Below are positions 26,228 to 36,048 of a DNA stretch of 39,037 bases, in pieces. The translations under genes and the position numbers were made by a program. Location of the stretch: assembly GCA_913009415.1 (NCBI GenBank), contig CAJVYM010000010.1:1-39037 (forward strand), written 5' to 3'. Below the pieces are notes generated by a model. The model ran no database searches, was not told the origin of the DNA, and worked only from the letters and a program-made list of their open reading frames with translations. Position 1 is the first letter of the stretch, and the number at the start of each line of letters is the position of its first letter. The stretch comes from an uncultured bacterium. Lineage in GTDB: Bacteria > Bipolaricaulota > Bipolaricaulia > UBA7950 > UBA9294.

Positions 26228-26626
26228 ATGCCGCTCTATCGTTACGAGTGTGAGTCTTGTGGAAGTCAGTTCACTGTCTTGGTCCGCCAGCAGGCGCAGG
26301 TGGACGCCCCGGTGTGTCCTGAGTGTGGGAGCAAGGAAACACGGCGGATGGTGCCGCGCGTGGCGGTTCAGTTCAAGGGAAGTGGGTACTACAAGACGGA
26401 CTACGCTCGCAAGGGGAAGGGCGGCTCTGCCGGGAGCAAGGCGTCGAACAATTCTAAGCCGGGAAACGACACCAGCGCTTCGGCGGGCAATGAGCCCCAG
26501 AGTCAGGACTCACAGAGTCGAGACTCACAGAGTCGAGACTCTCGGAGATCGGAGTCGCAAGGCTCTAAAACGGAACGTAAGTCAGCGGTCTCCTCTATAC
26601 CCGCAAAGGCTGCATCATCTGACTAA
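26228..26626 (+). CDS. FmdB-family zinc-ribbon protein
   Basis: The 132-residue product starts MPLYRYECESCGSQFTVLV, has a second pair in CPECGSKETRRM, and continues through FKGSGYYKTDY, the full FmdB pattern with a four-cysteine zinc ribbon. Family members are small putative regulators of unknown mechanism. The second half is a low-complexity tail of Ser, Gln, Asp and Lys. Within it a 15-base unit (ACTCACAGAGTCGAG, near 26507–26536) is repeated in tandem and encodes SQSRD twice. ATG at 26228 follows GGGAGGTCGAAG. Confidence 0.85.
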   Translation: MPLYRYECESCGSQFTVLVRQQAQVDAPVCPECGSKETRRMVPRVAVQFKGSGYYKTDYARKGKGGSAGSKASNNSKPGNDTSASAGNEPQSQDSQSRDSQSRDSRRSESQGSKTERKSAVSSIPAKAASSD

Positions 26627-26938
26627 GCTTGCGGCAAGGTGGCGTTTGTACATCGTGCTCTACTCGAGCATAAACTACCTCATTGCGTATCAAGCGAGCA
26701 CGATGGTAGTATCCCGCCTTTTCATTTCGGCAGCAGTTACTCAGCAGACACAGGCTTCTTAAGGGTGCAAGCGTGTGGTGAGTCATCGATTTGCGGACAA
26801 TCCCGCATAGAGCGGTGTTTGTATCTTCTGGTAGCGGCTATAATCTATCCCTGTGACGCAACTTACCGTGGTCGACGAATGGGTTATGCGCGGGGAAGCA
26901 TCGGACTACTCGGAGCAGATCGAGAAAAGGAGATTAAG
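26627..26938. other. Intergenic region with predicted gpmA promoter
   Basis: A reading frame runs through but shows no family similarity and an uneven composition, so I treat it as non-coding. A TATAAT box at 26839–26844 with a weak -35 (TGTTTG, 26816–26821, 17-base spacing) is the likely gpmA promoter. Its leader would be about 90 bases, long for this window, and no clear hairpin is visible in it. Confidence 0.5.
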
Positions 26939-27691
26939 ATGGGTATAAAGTTAGTTTTACTCCGGCATGGAGAGAGCGAATGGAACTTGGCGAACCGGTT
27001 CACCGGGTGGACGGATGTTGATCTCTCACCCCGCGGGTTAGAAGAGGCCAAGCGGGCCGGTGAGATTCTCCGCGAGGAGGGCTACACGTTCGACGTGGCA
27101 TACACATCCGTACTCAAACGGGCGATCCGGACACTGTGGATGGTGCTGGATGAGCTTGATCTGATGTGGATCCCCGTCTACCGGTCTTGGTGCCTGAACG
27201 AGCGGCACTACGGCGCGCTGCAGGGTCTGAACAAGAAGGAGACAGCCGAGAAGTACGGCCAGGAGCAGGTTCACCAGTGGCGGCGAAGCTATGCCGTTCG
27301 CCCTCCGGCACTCGATCCGAACGATAAGCGGCATCCGCGGTTCGATCCGCGTTACGCATACCTGAAGCCAGAGGAGATCCCGGCGACTGAATGTCTGAAG
27401 GACACGCTGGAACGGGTGCTTCCCTACTGGCACGAGGTGATCGTTCCCGCACTCAAGCGCAACGAGCGTGTCCTGATCGTGGCGCACGGCAACAGCCTGC
27501 GCGCGCTAGTGAAGTACCTAGACAACGTCTCCGAAGAGGAGATAACGGGCCTTAATATCCCCACCGGGTTCCCTCTCGTCTATGAGCTCGACGATGACCT
27601 GCAGGCGATGAAACACTACTACCTGGGGAACGCTGAAGAGATCAAGCGGGCGACAAATTCCGTCGCAAAACAGGCTTCCAGAAAAAGCTAG
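26939..27691 (+). CDS. gpmA: 2,3-bisphosphoglycerate-dependent phosphoglycerate mutase
   Basis: The 250-residue product interconverts 3- and 2-phosphoglycerate in glycolysis. It starts [16 protein letters not shown] with the phosphorylated His10 in the RHGE motif, and carries [36 protein letters not shown] and the second catalytic His in [11 protein letters not shown]. Its length equals the family norm. ATG 26939 follows AAAAGGAG. It belongs to the cofactor-dependent class. It precedes rimO by 62 bases and could share its transcript. Confidence 0.97.
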   Translation: MGIKLVLLRHGESEWNLANRFTGWTDVDLSPRGLEEAKRAGEILREEGYTFDVAYTSVLKRAIRTLWMVLDELDLMWIPVYRSWCLNERHYGALQGLNKKETAEKYGQEQVHQWRRSYAVRPPALDPNDKRHPRFDPRYAYLKPEEIPATECLKDTLERVLPYWHEVIVPALKRNERVLIVAHGNSLRALVKYLDNVSEEEITGLNIPTGFPLVYELDDDLQAMKHYYLGNAEEIKRATNSVAKQASRKS

Positions 27692-27753
27692 TTAGAAGGA
27701 ACGACAGCATTATCACGCGAGCAAGGGTGAATCGATTGGGTAAGGAGCTGAAT

Positions 27754-29079
27754 GTGGGCAGTGACACAGCGCGGAGCAGGCCCCGCGTGCATCTGGCGAG
27801 CTTGGGCTGCGCCAAGAACCTGGTCGATTCCGAGCGAATCCTCGCTCGATTCGCCGCTGCCGGAGCGATCGTCGGTGCACCACCGGAAGAGGCGGAGATC
27901 ATCATCGTCAATACCTGTGGGTTCATCGAGCCGGCCAAGCAAGAGTCGATCGACACGATCCTCGACTACGCCCACTACAAGGAAGAGGGGTCGTGCCAGC
28001 GGTTGATCGTGATGGGGTGCCTGGCGCAGCGCTACGCCGAGGAACTGCGCACCGGATTTCCTGAGGTGGACGGAGTGTTCGGCCTGAACCGGGACGAGGA
28101 GATCCTCGCCACCTGTGGTTTTGTGCAGACCTGCGATAGCGGCCGTTTCCTCCTCACTCCGGTGCATACGTCGTATCTACGCATCTCCGATGGCTGTGAC
28201 AACAATTGCACCTATTGCACCATCCCGCTCATCCGCGGGGCCTATCACGGCCGTCCTGCGGAGGAGATCATCACCGAGGCCGAGGAGCTGGTGGAGCGCG
28301 GAGTGCGCGAAATCAACGTGATCGCCCAGGACACCACCGTCTACGGAGCGGAGACACGGGGCGGGATACGCATCCACGATCTTTTGGCGCGCCTGGCGAA
28401 GATTGTCGACCTGCACTGGCTTCGTCTGCTGTACACGCATCCCGCGCACTTTCCGGAGGGGATGATCGATGCCTACGCCGAGATCCCCAAGCTCTGCCCG
28501 TACGTCGACCTTCCGTTGCAGCACCTAAACGACGACGTCCTACGCCGCATGGGGCGGAGGGTGACCAGGGATGAATGCCTGCGCCTGATCGAGAGACTGC
28601 GTGCACGCGTCCCCGGTATCGCTATTCGCACGACGTTCATCGCTGGCTTCCCCGGTGAGACCGACGCTCAGTTTCGTGAGCTTCTCGAATACGTCAAAGA
28701 CCTGCGCTTCGACCACGTCGGTGTGTTCCCATATTCGCAGGAGGAGGACACACCAGCGGCGCTGATGCCCGATCAGATCCCTGACGAGGTCAAGGAAGAA
28801 CGGGTGGCCAAGCTGATGCTCGCCCAGCAGAAGATAGTCTTTGCGCGCAACGCCTCCCTTATTGGGACGAGAATGGAGGTGATGATCGACGAGCCAGGAG
28901 ACGAGGATGGAATGTGGCTCGCTAGATCCCGCACCCAGGCACCCGACGTCGACAGTCTCACCTACGTTGAGGGGTGCGATCTTGCCGGTGGTCAGTTCAT
29001 CGAGGTGGAGGTCACCGGAGCGGACGGCTACGATCTGATCGCCTCACCGGTGAAGGAGAATCATGGAATACTCACTTGA
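27754..29079 (+). CDS. rimO: Ribosomal protein S12 methylthiotransferase RimO
   Basis: The 441-residue radical-SAM enzyme adds a methylthio group to an Asp of ribosomal protein S12. GTG 27754 has TAAGGAG six bases upstream; another GTG at 27727 lacks one. The N-terminal cluster domain contains LGCAKNLVDSE, NTCGFIEPAKQES and VMGCLAQRY with the three cluster cysteines. The radical-SAM motif is GCDNNCTYCTIP. A C-terminal TRAM domain occupies about 370–441. The IRGAYHGRPAEEI and NVIAQDTTVYG segments separate RimO from MiaB. The stop lies 17 bases inside the next gene. Confidence 0.95.
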   Translation: MGSDTARSRPRVHLASLGCAKNLVDSERILARFAAAGAIVGAPPEEAEIIIVNTCGFIEPAKQESIDTILDYAHYKEEGSCQRLIVMGCLAQRYAEELRTGFPEVDGVFGLNRDEEILATCGFVQTCDSGRFLLTPVHTSYLRISDGCDNNCTYCTIPLIRGAYHGRPAEEIITEAEELVERGVREINVIAQDTTVYGAETRGGIRIHDLLARLAKIVDLHWLRLLYTHPAHFPEGMIDAYAEIPKLCPYVDLPLQHLNDDVLRRMGRRVTRDECLRLIERLRARVPGIAIRTTFIAGFPGETDAQFRELLEYVKDLRFDHVGVFPYSQEEDTPAALMPDQIPDEVKEERVAKLMLAQQKIVFARNASLIGTRMEVMIDEPGDEDGMWLARSRTQAPDVDSLTYVEGCDLAGGQFIEVEVTGADGYDLIASPVKENHGILT

Positions 29080-29743
29080 GATAGGAGGTGACCTGCGGCC
29101 GTGCCCGGTCATCCCGGCACTGATCTGGGCGGAGGGGATCATGCAACCAGTGCCGACCGAGAACGCCCCGGAGTTTCTCGCTAAAGTCATTCTGGAGGCG
29201 CAAAGTGCCGGTGAGAAATACGTCCCTGCAAAGGTGCGCAAACGTGTGCGCGTGATGCTTCGCTACGGCAAGTACCACGCCAGCGGGCGCGGGAAGCCGG
29301 CAAGCGAGTTCCTGCTCCGAGCCGTGCTGAGAGATGAATTTCCGCTTGTAAACGGGCCGGTCGATGTGAACAACGCGATCAGCCTCGCCTCCGGCCTTCC
29401 GGGTTCGATCTTCGATTCCGACATCTCGGGAACGCGGTTGTTAATCAGGCGAGGAAGCCCGGGCGAGGATTATGTATTCAACAACTCCGGGCAGACAATC
29501 AATCTACGGGATCTACTTCTCATCTGCCGCAAAAGCGAAGAGGGCTGGGAGCCGTGCGGAAACCCGGTGAAGGACGCGATGACGACAAAGATCCATCAAC
29601 AGACGAAGAACGTCGTTGCTGTACTCTACGCCCCGGTAGATGAACCACGCGATGCACTCTCCAACCGGGCACAGAAATATGCGCAGCTCCTTGGATCACA
29701 CTGCGGGGCGCAGACGACGGGCTACCGTATCATCGATCCTTAA
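29063..29743 (+). CDS. B3/B4-domain protein (PheT editing-domain homologue)
   Basis: The 226-residue product has the free-standing B3/B4 domain known from the beta subunit of phenylalanyl-tRNA synthetase, where it removes tyrosine wrongly loaded on tRNA-Phe. The core reads RYGKYHASGRGKPASEFLLR, then FPLVNGPVDVNNAISLAS and RAQKYAQLLGSHCG. It may edit a misacylated tRNA or a related ester, but the substrate is not known. The ATG overlaps the end of rimO by 17 bases. Its stop overlaps the convergent small membrane protein gene. Confidence 0.85.
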   Translation: MEYSLEIGGDLRPCPVIPALIWAEGIMQPVPTENAPEFLAKVILEAQSAGEKYVPAKVRKRVRVMLRYGKYHASGRGKPASEFLLRAVLRDEFPLVNGPVDVNNAISLASGLPGSIFDSDISGTRLLIRRGSPGEDYVFNNSGQTINLRDLLLICRKSEEGWEPCGNPVKDAMTTKIHQQTKNVVAVLYAPVDEPRDALSNRAQKYAQLLGSHCGAQTTGYRIIDP

Positions 29744-29955
29744 TCAGAGGCTTGGTCGTCGTTTGTGGCGCGGCTTCTGCGCCGATACCTGCGTGCGATG
29801 AGGGTGGCAAGCGCTAGAAGGCCGAGACCGACAACAATCAGGATCGACGCTATCGCCGCACTGGGTTGCGCGATTATAAAACCAATCACCAGTCCGACGA
29901 GCGCCGATCCGATTGCCAGTATCAAGGAATAGACAATAAATAGCCCGCTTCTCAT
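29740..29955 (-). CDS. Small membrane protein with two helices
   Basis: The 71-residue product consists of two hydrophobic helices (about 5–28 and 34–53) separated by a short turn QPSA and followed by RRYRRRSRATNDDQASD, a basic then acidic tail that should stay in the cytoplasm. I recognise no family. No good ribosome-binding site precedes the ATG at 29955. The gene-like hydrophobic pattern and the positive-inside arrangement support it. Confidence 0.55.
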   Translation of the reverse strand: MRSGLFIVYSLILAIGSALVGLVIGFIIAQPSAAIASILIVVGLGLLALATLIARRYRRRSRATNDDQASD

Positions 29956-29992
29956 TGTATAGACACTCTATTCCTAATTAGTTGCAAATCCA

Positions 29993-30730
29993 CTAGAACA
30001 GGACCTTAATATCGGCAGCACTCTTAACATCTTTGAACCATTTATTCCACCGATCTCCCTTGGCTTTATTGAGCAGGGTATCGTGAATGCTCGTAGAGAC
30101 ATCGGAGAGCGGCTTGATCGTGCCGTCATCGTTTTTGTAATCGGCTTTGTGCGCATTGTAGTAGGCCTGTATGTCATCGCCGCTCACAGTAACATCAGAG
30201 ACGATCGACTTCTGCAGCGCCTGCACCATTAGCTGCTCGCGTATGCTCTGGGCCAAACGTGTCTTGTAGTCCTCCAGTGACGATCCCTGTTTCTTGAGAG
30301 TAGCGTCGATCTGATCCATCGTCATCTTATTCTGCTGCATGATCTGGGTCAAACGTGTCTGCACCTGCTCTGAGACCTTGGACTCGTCGGCCTTCATCCC
30401 CAGAGCCTTCGCCTTCTGGACCATGAGGCGGCTGTTGATTATCTGATCCAGCACGTCCCGCTGGTAGCGATCGAGAAAAGCCTTTCCCTCCGGAGTTGAG
30501 AGGAGCGTCTGCCCAAACGCTTGAGGGAGCTGAGAGAAGACAATCTGGAAGATATGAGAGATAGAAGAGGCATTCTCCAGAGTCGCCATGGTGATCTGCT
30601 CGCCGTTAACGATAGCCGCGATGGTGGAAGACTTGGTCTGCGTGTCTGCGGGAGTCGCTGTCCCTTGCGCAAATGCGAATACCGAGCTAATTAAGAGCCC
30701 AACCAACAATAGTAGTGATACTTTTTTCAC
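29993..30730 (-). CDS. SurA-like periplasmic chaperone without a rotamase domain
   Basis: The 245-residue product starts at GTG 30730 behind CTGGAGG; the longer open frame is not supported. A signal peptide ends SVFAFAQG. The mature part is the SurA/PrsA N-terminal chaperone domain: IAAIVNGEQITMATLENA near 39–57, VLDQIINSRLMVQKAKALGM near 99–118, and a long helix carrying SLEDYKTRLAQSIREQLMVQ. It then passes straight to the closing helix WFKDVKSAADIKVLF. The 90–100-residue parvulin (PpiC) domain expected between them is missing. It probably assists folding of exported proteins, with no isomerase activity. Confidence 0.85.
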   Translation of the reverse strand: MKKVSLLLLVGLLISSVFAFAQGTATPADTQTKSSTIAAIVNGEQITMATLENASSISHIFQIVFSQLPQAFGQTLLSTPEGKAFLDRYQRDVLDQIINSRLMVQKAKALGMKADESKVSEQVQTRLTQIMQQNKMTMDQIDATLKKQGSSLEDYKTRLAQSIREQLMVQALQKSIVSDVTVSGDDIQAYYNAHKADYKNDDGTIKPLSDVSTSIHDTLLNKAKGDRWNKWFKDVKSAADIKVLF

Positions 30731-31114
30731 GTGAAGCCTCCAGTTCGATTCTAAATTGCATTGATCGTGCACCATTTTTCGTTTTTTTTCAAGCAAGAGC
30801 GTTGTCTCATACAAGATGAACATGAAGTGAGGTGGGGCTTTCTCGTGCAAGATGAGCATAGAGTGAAACTGGTACGCAAGCAGGTGCGCCGAATCATAGG
30901 AGGTATTATTCTGATGATGACAGACGCACATGTGATGAGTATCACTGAAAAATCAATATAACCATGGGGGTCCGACCCCCATTATTTTCCCATACAGATC
31001 CTTCGTGCTCTCGTGCTTTTCGCGGTGAAAGTCCCCCCCTGCATTTTTGTGAGTGGCTTCGTGATTCAACGTTCTTTGCAATTACCCACGCGAAACGGCA
31101 AAGAGCCATAGTCG
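30731..31114. other. Intergenic region between the SurA-like gene and uvrB
   Basis: No gene seen. Near 30812 and 30848 a 21-base segment starting CAAGATGA is repeated imperfectly, 36 bases apart. A GGGGGTCCGACCCCC palindrome lies at 30964–30982. Further on, CTTCGTGCTCTCGTGCTTTT (30,0xx–31,020 side, near 31003) resembles common scattered repeats. Confidence 0.5.
30964..30982. repeat. REP-like palindrome
   Basis: ATGGGGGTC, C, GACCCCCAT forms a nearly perfect palindrome and is followed by ATTATTTT on the plus strand. Elements of this GGGGTC/GACCCC type are scattered in many bacterial genomes and can also act as terminators. Confidence 0.6.
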
Positions 31115-31143
31115 TTGATTCGTATGTGCCTCGCGGCTACTAT
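31115..31143 (+). promoter_or_regulatory. Predicted uvrBA promoter, close to the start codon
   Basis: TTGATT, 17 bases, then TACTAT. Ten bases separate it from ATG 31154, so the leader is predicted to be only a few bases. TACACT (31145–31150) is an alternative -10 box. Confidence 0.45.
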
Positions 31144-31153
31144 GTACACTAGG

Positions 31154-33142
31154 ATGCAGACGCTAAGGGTGGGAGAAAGAGCGGGGTTTCGCATTGCGCA
31201 GCATATGAAGCCGCAGGGCGATCAGCCGGAGGCGATCGCTGCGCTGACGGAGGGGTTGCTCGCCGGCGAGAAGTTTCAAACGCTTCTCGGCGCGACGGGA
31301 ACGGGTAAGACGTTTACCATCGCCAACGTGATCCAGAACGTGCAGCGTCCGACGCTCGTGATGGCTCACAATAAGACCCTCGTCGCGCAACTGTGCAACG
31401 AGTTTCGCGAGCTGTTCCCGGAGAACGCTGTCCATTACTTCGTCTCCTATTACGATTACTACCAGCCGGAGGCGTACCTTCCCCAGACTGACACGTACAT
31501 CGAGAAGGACTCGTCGATCAATGATGAGATCGATCGCATGCGCCACGCGGCCACTTCAGCGCTGTTCGAGCGGCGGGATGTGATCATCGTGGCGTCGGTG
31601 TCGTGCATCTACGGCCTCGGCTCGCCGGCGAACTACCGCGATATGTCGATCACCGTTGAACGCGGAAGCTTCCACGATCGCGACGATGTGATGCGCAAGC
31701 TGGTCAGCTTGCAATATACGCGAAACGAGATCGGCTTCGAGCGGGGGACGTTCCGCGCCCGCGGGGATACGTTGGAAATCATTCCCGCCTACCAAGAGGA
31801 TATTGTGCGTCTCGAGTTCTTCGGCGATGAGATCGAACGGATCGCCATCCTAGATCCAATCACCGGCCATCCGCGGCGCGAGGAGGAGGAGATCACGATC
31901 TATCCGGCATCGCACTTCATCACCCCGCGCGAGCGAATGCAGCGAGCAACGGAAACGATCGAGGATGAGCTGGAGGAGCGATTGGAGCAGCTCAAATCAG
32001 AAGGCAAGCTGCTTGAGGCGCAGCGCCTCGGTCAACGCACACGCTACGACCTGGAGATGATGCAGGAGATGGGCTATTGCTCGGGAATCGAGAACTACTC
32101 GCGCCACCTCGACGCTCGCCTTTCGGGCCAGCCACCATCGGTGCTCATCGATTATTTCCCTTCGGACTTTCTGATGGTGATCGACGAGTCACACCAGACG
32201 GTTCCCCAGGTGCACGGGATGTATCACGGCGATCGCTCGCGCAAGCGGACGCTCGTCGACTACGGGTTCCGCCTCCCCTCGGCACTCGATAACCGCCCGC
32301 TGATGTTTCCCGAATTCGAGGAGCGCTTGAATCAAGTCATCTTCACCTCGGCCACACCGGGGCCGTACGAACTGAGCCATTCGAAGCGTGTCGTCGAACA
32401 GATCATCCGCCCGACCGGCCTCGTCGATCCGGAGCTGGTGATCCATCCGGTGACAGGTCAGGTCGATCACCTGATCGAGCAGGTGCGGGTCGTCGTCGAC
32501 CGTGGGGAGCGTATCCTCGTCACAACCCTCACCAAGCGGATGGCCGAGGACCTCACGGAGTATTTAGTCGACCTCGGGGTAAGAGCGCGCTACCTGCACT
32601 CGGAGATCGATACCCTGGAACGAATAGAGATCCTGCGTGACCTGCGCCTCGGCAAGTTCGATGTGTTGGTAGGGATCAACCTCCTGCGCGAGGGGCTCGA
32701 TCTTCCGGAGGTGTCGCTAGTGGCGATCCTCGATGCGGACAAGGAGGGGTTCCTCCGCTCCGGGACGTCACTCATCCAGACGATCGGGCGTGCAGCGCGA
32801 AACGTGCACGGCAAGGTGATCCTGTACGCCGATGTGATGACCGACTCCATCCGCTACGCCGTCGATGAGACGAACCGGCGGCGGGCAATCCAGATCGCCT
32901 ACAACGAGGAACACGGTATCACGCCGAAGACGATCGAGCGCAACATCGCCGACATCGCGCAGACGATCAACGCGCCGCAGCCGGCCGTGCCGACGCAGGA
33001 GCTGCGAGAGGCCTCGCCGGATGAGCTACTACAGGCGATAGAGAAGCTGGAGTCCGAGATGCTTAAGGCTGCGGACAAGTTGGAGTTCGAGCAGGCGGCG
33101 GCGCTTAGAGACGAGATACGGAACTTAAGGAAGAAACTATGA
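31154..33142 (+). CDS. uvrB: Excinuclease ABC subunit B
   Basis: The 662-residue DNA-damage-verification helicase has Walker A GATGTGKT (46–53), the beta-hairpin segment [12 protein letters not shown] that clamps the damaged strand, and motifs [15 protein letters not shown] and QTIGRAARN. It ends in a UVR domain ([20 protein letters not shown]) for contact with UvrC. The start ATG 31154 has no good Shine-Dalgarno sequence; upstream in-frame codons overlap the promoter. Its stop overlaps uvrA by four bases. The uvrB-uvrA order is that of Firmicutes. I see no SOS box of the Escherichia coli or Bacillus type. Confidence 0.97.
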   Translation: MQTLRVGERAGFRIAQHMKPQGDQPEAIAALTEGLLAGEKFQTLLGATGTGKTFTIANVIQNVQRPTLVMAHNKTLVAQLCNEFRELFPENAVHYFVSYYDYYQPEAYLPQTDTYIEKDSSINDEIDRMRHAATSALFERRDVIIVASVSCIYGLGSPANYRDMSITVERGSFHDRDDVMRKLVSLQYTRNEIGFERGTFRARGDTLEIIPAYQEDIVRLEFFGDEIERIAILDPITGHPRREEEEITIYPASHFITPRERMQRATETIEDELEERLEQLKSEGKLLEAQRLGQRTRYDLEMMQEMGYCSGIENYSRHLDARLSGQPPSVLIDYFPSDFLMVIDESHQTVPQVHGMYHGDRSRKRTLVDYGFRLPSALDNRPLMFPEFEERLNQVIFTSATPGPYELSHSKRVVEQIIRPTGLVDPELVIHPVTGQVDHLIEQVRVVVDRGERILVTTLTKRMAEDLTEYLVDLGVRARYLHSEIDTLERIEILRDLRLGKFDVLVGINLLREGLDLPEVSLVAILDADKEGFLRSGTSLIQTIGRAARNVHGKVILYADVMTDSIRYAVDETNRRRAIQIAYNEEHGITPKTIERNIADIAQTINAPQPAVPTQELREASPDELLQAIEKLESEMLKAADKLEFEQAAALRDEIRNLRKKL

Positions 33143-35955
33143 GCATGCTGCGGGTGAAGGGGGCGCGGGAGCACAACCTGAAGAACATCGATGTGGAGAT
33201 ACCGCGCGACAAGCTCGTCGTGATCACCGGGATCTCCGGCTCGGGGAAGAGCTCGCTTGCATTCGATACGATCTATGCGGAGGGGCAGCGCCGCTACGTG
33301 GAGTCGCTATCGGCCTACGCGCGCCAGTTCCTCGGGCAAATGGAGAAGCCCGATGTCGACTTTATCGAGGGGCTCTCACCGGCGATCTCCATCGATCAGA
33401 AGACTAGAAGTCACAATCCGCGCTCGACCGTGGGGACGGTCACCGAGATCTACGATTACCTGCGTCTGCTGTACGCGCGCATCGGGCATCCGCACTGTCC
33501 GAAGTGCGGCCGGCCGATCACCCAGCAGTCGGCTACTCAGATTATCGATGTGATCATGTCGCTGCCGCGTGGGTCGAACGTGCAGATCCTTGCCCCGATC
33601 GTGCGCGGGCGGAAGGGTGAGTACAAGAAGACGTTCGAGGAGATCCGCCAAGAGGGGTTTACGCGCGTTCGCGTCGATGGGGTCGTGCGCACTCTGTATG
33701 AGGAGATCGAGCTGGTCAAGCAGCGCAAGCACACGATCGAGATTGTCGTTGACCGCGTTGTGGTCGAACCGCGCAAGCGCGCGCGCATCGCTGACTCCGT
33801 GGAGACGGCGCTGAAGCACGGCAACGGGATCATCATTGTTCTCACCGAGGACGGAGAAGAGCACATGTACAGCGAGCACTACGCCTGTATCCACTGCGGG
33901 GTGAGCTACGAGGAGCTCTCGCCGCGCATGTTCTCGTTCAATAACCCCTACGGCGCCTGCCCGGAGTGCAGCGGGCTCGGGTACAGCAAGAAGATCGATC
34001 CGGACCTGATCATCGATCCACGCCGCGGCCTACTCGACGGCGGGCTCCTGCCGTGGGCGAACTCCAAGGGACGCTGGTTCGAGTCGCAGATGCGCGGCTT
34101 GGCCGAGGCGTTTGACATCGATCCACACAGGCCGCTTGGCGAACTGCCAAAGGAGCAGCTCGACATCATCCTATACGGATCAGGCAAGGAGAAGATCAAG
34201 TTCGAGTACACGTCAACCAAAGGGCACAGACGGGCGTTCACGCGGGCGTTTCGCGGCGTTATTCCAAACCTCGAAAGGTGGTACCGCGAGACGACCTCCG
34301 ATCAGTGGCGTGGAGATCTGGAGCAGTTCATGGCTACCCTTCCCTGTCCCGTTTGTGAAGGGGCGCGCCTCAAGCCGGAGATTTTGGCGGTGACGATCAA
34401 CGGGCTGAACATTCACGAGGTAACGACCCTGTCGATCAAGAATGCGCTCACCTTCTTCGAGAATCTCTCCCTTAGCAAGCGGGAGGGGATGATAGCCGTA
34501 CAGATTCTAAAGGAGATCAAGGCGCGGCTCGGGTTCATGGTTTCGGTCGGCCTCAGCTACCTCACCCTCGACCGGCAGGCGGGGACCCTCGCCGGCGGCG
34601 AGGCACAGCGCATTCGCTTGGCAACGCAGATTGGAAGCCAGCTCACCGGCGTGCTGTACGTCCTCGACGAGCCATCGATCGGCCTGCATCAGCGCGATAA
34701 CCGGCGCCTGCTGGCGACGCTGAAAGGCCTGCGCGATCTGGGAAACACGGTGATCGTCGTCGAGCACGATGAGGAGACGATGCGAGAGAGCGACTACATC
34801 GTCGATCTCGGCCCGGGAGCTGGTTCACACGGAGGAGAGATCGTCGCCGCTGGCACGCCCGACGAGATTGCCGCCAATCCAGACTCGATCACCGGGCAGT
34901 ACCTGGCTGGAACACGATTCATCCCCATTCCCGAAAAGCGCCGCAAGGGAAACGGTGTGTTTATACGCGTCATTAACGCGCGTGAGCACAACCTGAAGGA
35001 GATCGATGTCAAGTTCCCGCTTGGTAAGTTCGTCTGTGTCACCGGCGTCTCCGGGTCGGGAAAGAGTTCGCTCGTTGAGGACGTCCTCTATCGCGGTGTG
35101 GCGCAGCAACTCTATCAGGCAACGAGGCGCCCTGGCGCGCACGACAAGATCATAGGGATCGAGCACATCGACAAGGTGATCGAGATCGATCAGTCTCCGA
35201 TCGGGCGCACCCCCCGCTCCAACGCGGCGACGTACACCAAGTTGTTCGACGACATTCGTTCACTCTTTGCCCGCACACCGGATGCGCGCCTGCGCGGGTA
35301 CACGGCGGGGAGGTTCAGCTTCAACGTCAAGGGCGGGCGTTGCGAGTCCTGTCAAGGGCAGGGGCAGGAGAAGATCGAGATGCACTTCTTGCCGGACATC
35401 TACGTACCGTGCGATGTATGCAAGGGAACGCGTTACAACCGGGAGACGCTGCAGATCAAATACAAAGGCAAATCCATCGCCGACGTCCTCTCCATGTCGG
35501 TCGAGGGGGCGCTCAGCTTCTTCTACAACATCCCACGCGTACGCAACAAGCTGCAGACGCTGTACGACGTTGGGCTATCCTACATCGAACTCGGCCAACC
35601 AGCCCCCGAACTCTCTGGTGGTGAGGCGCAGCGGATCAAACTCTCCAAGGAACTCTCCAAGAGATCGACTGGTAAGACCCTGTACATACTCGACGAGCCA
35701 ACGACCGGGCTGCACTCGGCCGACGTGGGAAAGCTCCTGGAAGTGCTTCATCGCCTCGTCGATGCTGGGAACACTGTCGTCGTCATCGAGCACAACTTGG
35801 ACGTGATCAAAACATCCGACTGGATCATCGACATGGGCCCGGAGGGTGGAGACGGGGGTGGAGAGGTAATCGCCACCGGGACACCGGAAGATGTGGCCCA
35901 CATCGAGGGATCCTACACTGGGCAGTACCTGAAAAAGATCCTCCATTTAGCATAG
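33139..35955 (+). CDS. uvrA: Excinuclease ABC subunit A
   Basis: The 938-residue product is the damage sensor, with two ABC ATPase halves. The first half has [10 protein letters not shown] (31–40), a zinc site with CPKCGRPI, the insertion with [10 protein letters not shown] and ACPECSGLG, signature [12 protein letters not shown] and Walker [11 protein letters not shown]. The second half has [10 protein letters not shown], the zinc module CESCQGQGQ ... [10 protein letters not shown], signature [12 protein letters not shown] and [10 protein letters not shown]. Length and domain order are normal. ATG overlaps the uvrB stop, so both subunits come from one message. Confidence 0.98.
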   Translation: MSMLRVKGAREHNLKNIDVEIPRDKLVVITGISGSGKSSLAFDTIYAEGQRRYVESLSAYARQFLGQMEKPDVDFIEGLSPAISIDQKTRSHNPRSTVGTVTEIYDYLRLLYARIGHPHCPKCGRPITQQSATQIIDVIMSLPRGSNVQILAPIVRGRKGEYKKTFEEIRQEGFTRVRVDGVVRTLYEEIELVKQRKHTIEIVVDRVVVEPRKRARIADSVETALKHGNGIIIVLTEDGEEHMYSEHYACIHCGVSYEELSPRMFSFNNPYGACPECSGLGYSKKIDPDLIIDPRRGLLDGGLLPWANSKGRWFESQMRGLAEAFDIDPHRPLGELPKEQLDIILYGSGKEKIKFEYTSTKGHRRAFTRAFRGVIPNLERWYRETTSDQWRGDLEQFMATLPCPVCEGARLKPEILAVTINGLNIHEVTTLSIKNALTFFENLSLSKREGMIAVQILKEIKARLGFMVSVGLSYLTLDRQAGTLAGGEAQRIRLATQIGSQLTGVLYVLDEPSIGLHQRDNRRLLATLKGLRDLGNTVIVVEHDEETMRESDYIVDLGPGAGSHGGEIVAAGTPDEIAANPDSITGQYLAGTRFIPIPEKRRKGNGVFIRVINAREHNLKEIDVKFPLGKFVCVTGVSGSGKSSLVEDVLYRGVAQQLYQATRRPGAHDKIIGIEHIDKVIEIDQSPIGRTPRSNAATYTKLFDDIRSLFARTPDARLRGYTAGRFSFNVKGGRCESCQGQGQEKIEMHFLPDIYVPCDVCKGTRYNRETLQIKYKGKSIADVLSMSVEGALSFFYNIPRVRNKLQTLYDVGLSYIELGQPAPELSGGEAQRIKLSKELSKRSTGKTLYILDEPTTGLHSADVGKLLEVLHRLVDAGNTVVVIEHNLDVIKTSDWIIDMGPEGGDGGGEVIATGTPEDVAHIEGSYTGQYLKKILHLA

Positions 35956-35991
35956 CAAGTGCGATCAGCCAATTGGTATCATTTCCATTTT

Positions 35992-36019
35992 TTGTTTAAT
36001 CTCTTGCTGCAGCTATAAT
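35992..36019 (+). promoter_or_regulatory. Predicted promoter of the secreted-protein gene
   Basis: TTGTTT, 16 bases, then a perfect TATAAT. Transcription would start near 36026, giving a leader of about 23 bases with an AAGGAGGA ribosome-binding site. Confidence 0.6.
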
Positions 36020-36048
36020 CATACGGACACATGCATAAGGAGGAAGCA

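Noticed and set aside
26639-26938. Hundred-codon N-terminal extension of phosphoglycerate mutase
   Set aside because: The ATG at 26939 has a strong ribosome-binding site and gives the normal family length; the extension has no similarity.
30731-30931. N-terminal extension of the SurA-like protein
   Set aside because: The GTG at 30730 has a ribosome-binding site and begins a proper signal peptide, which an extension would bury.
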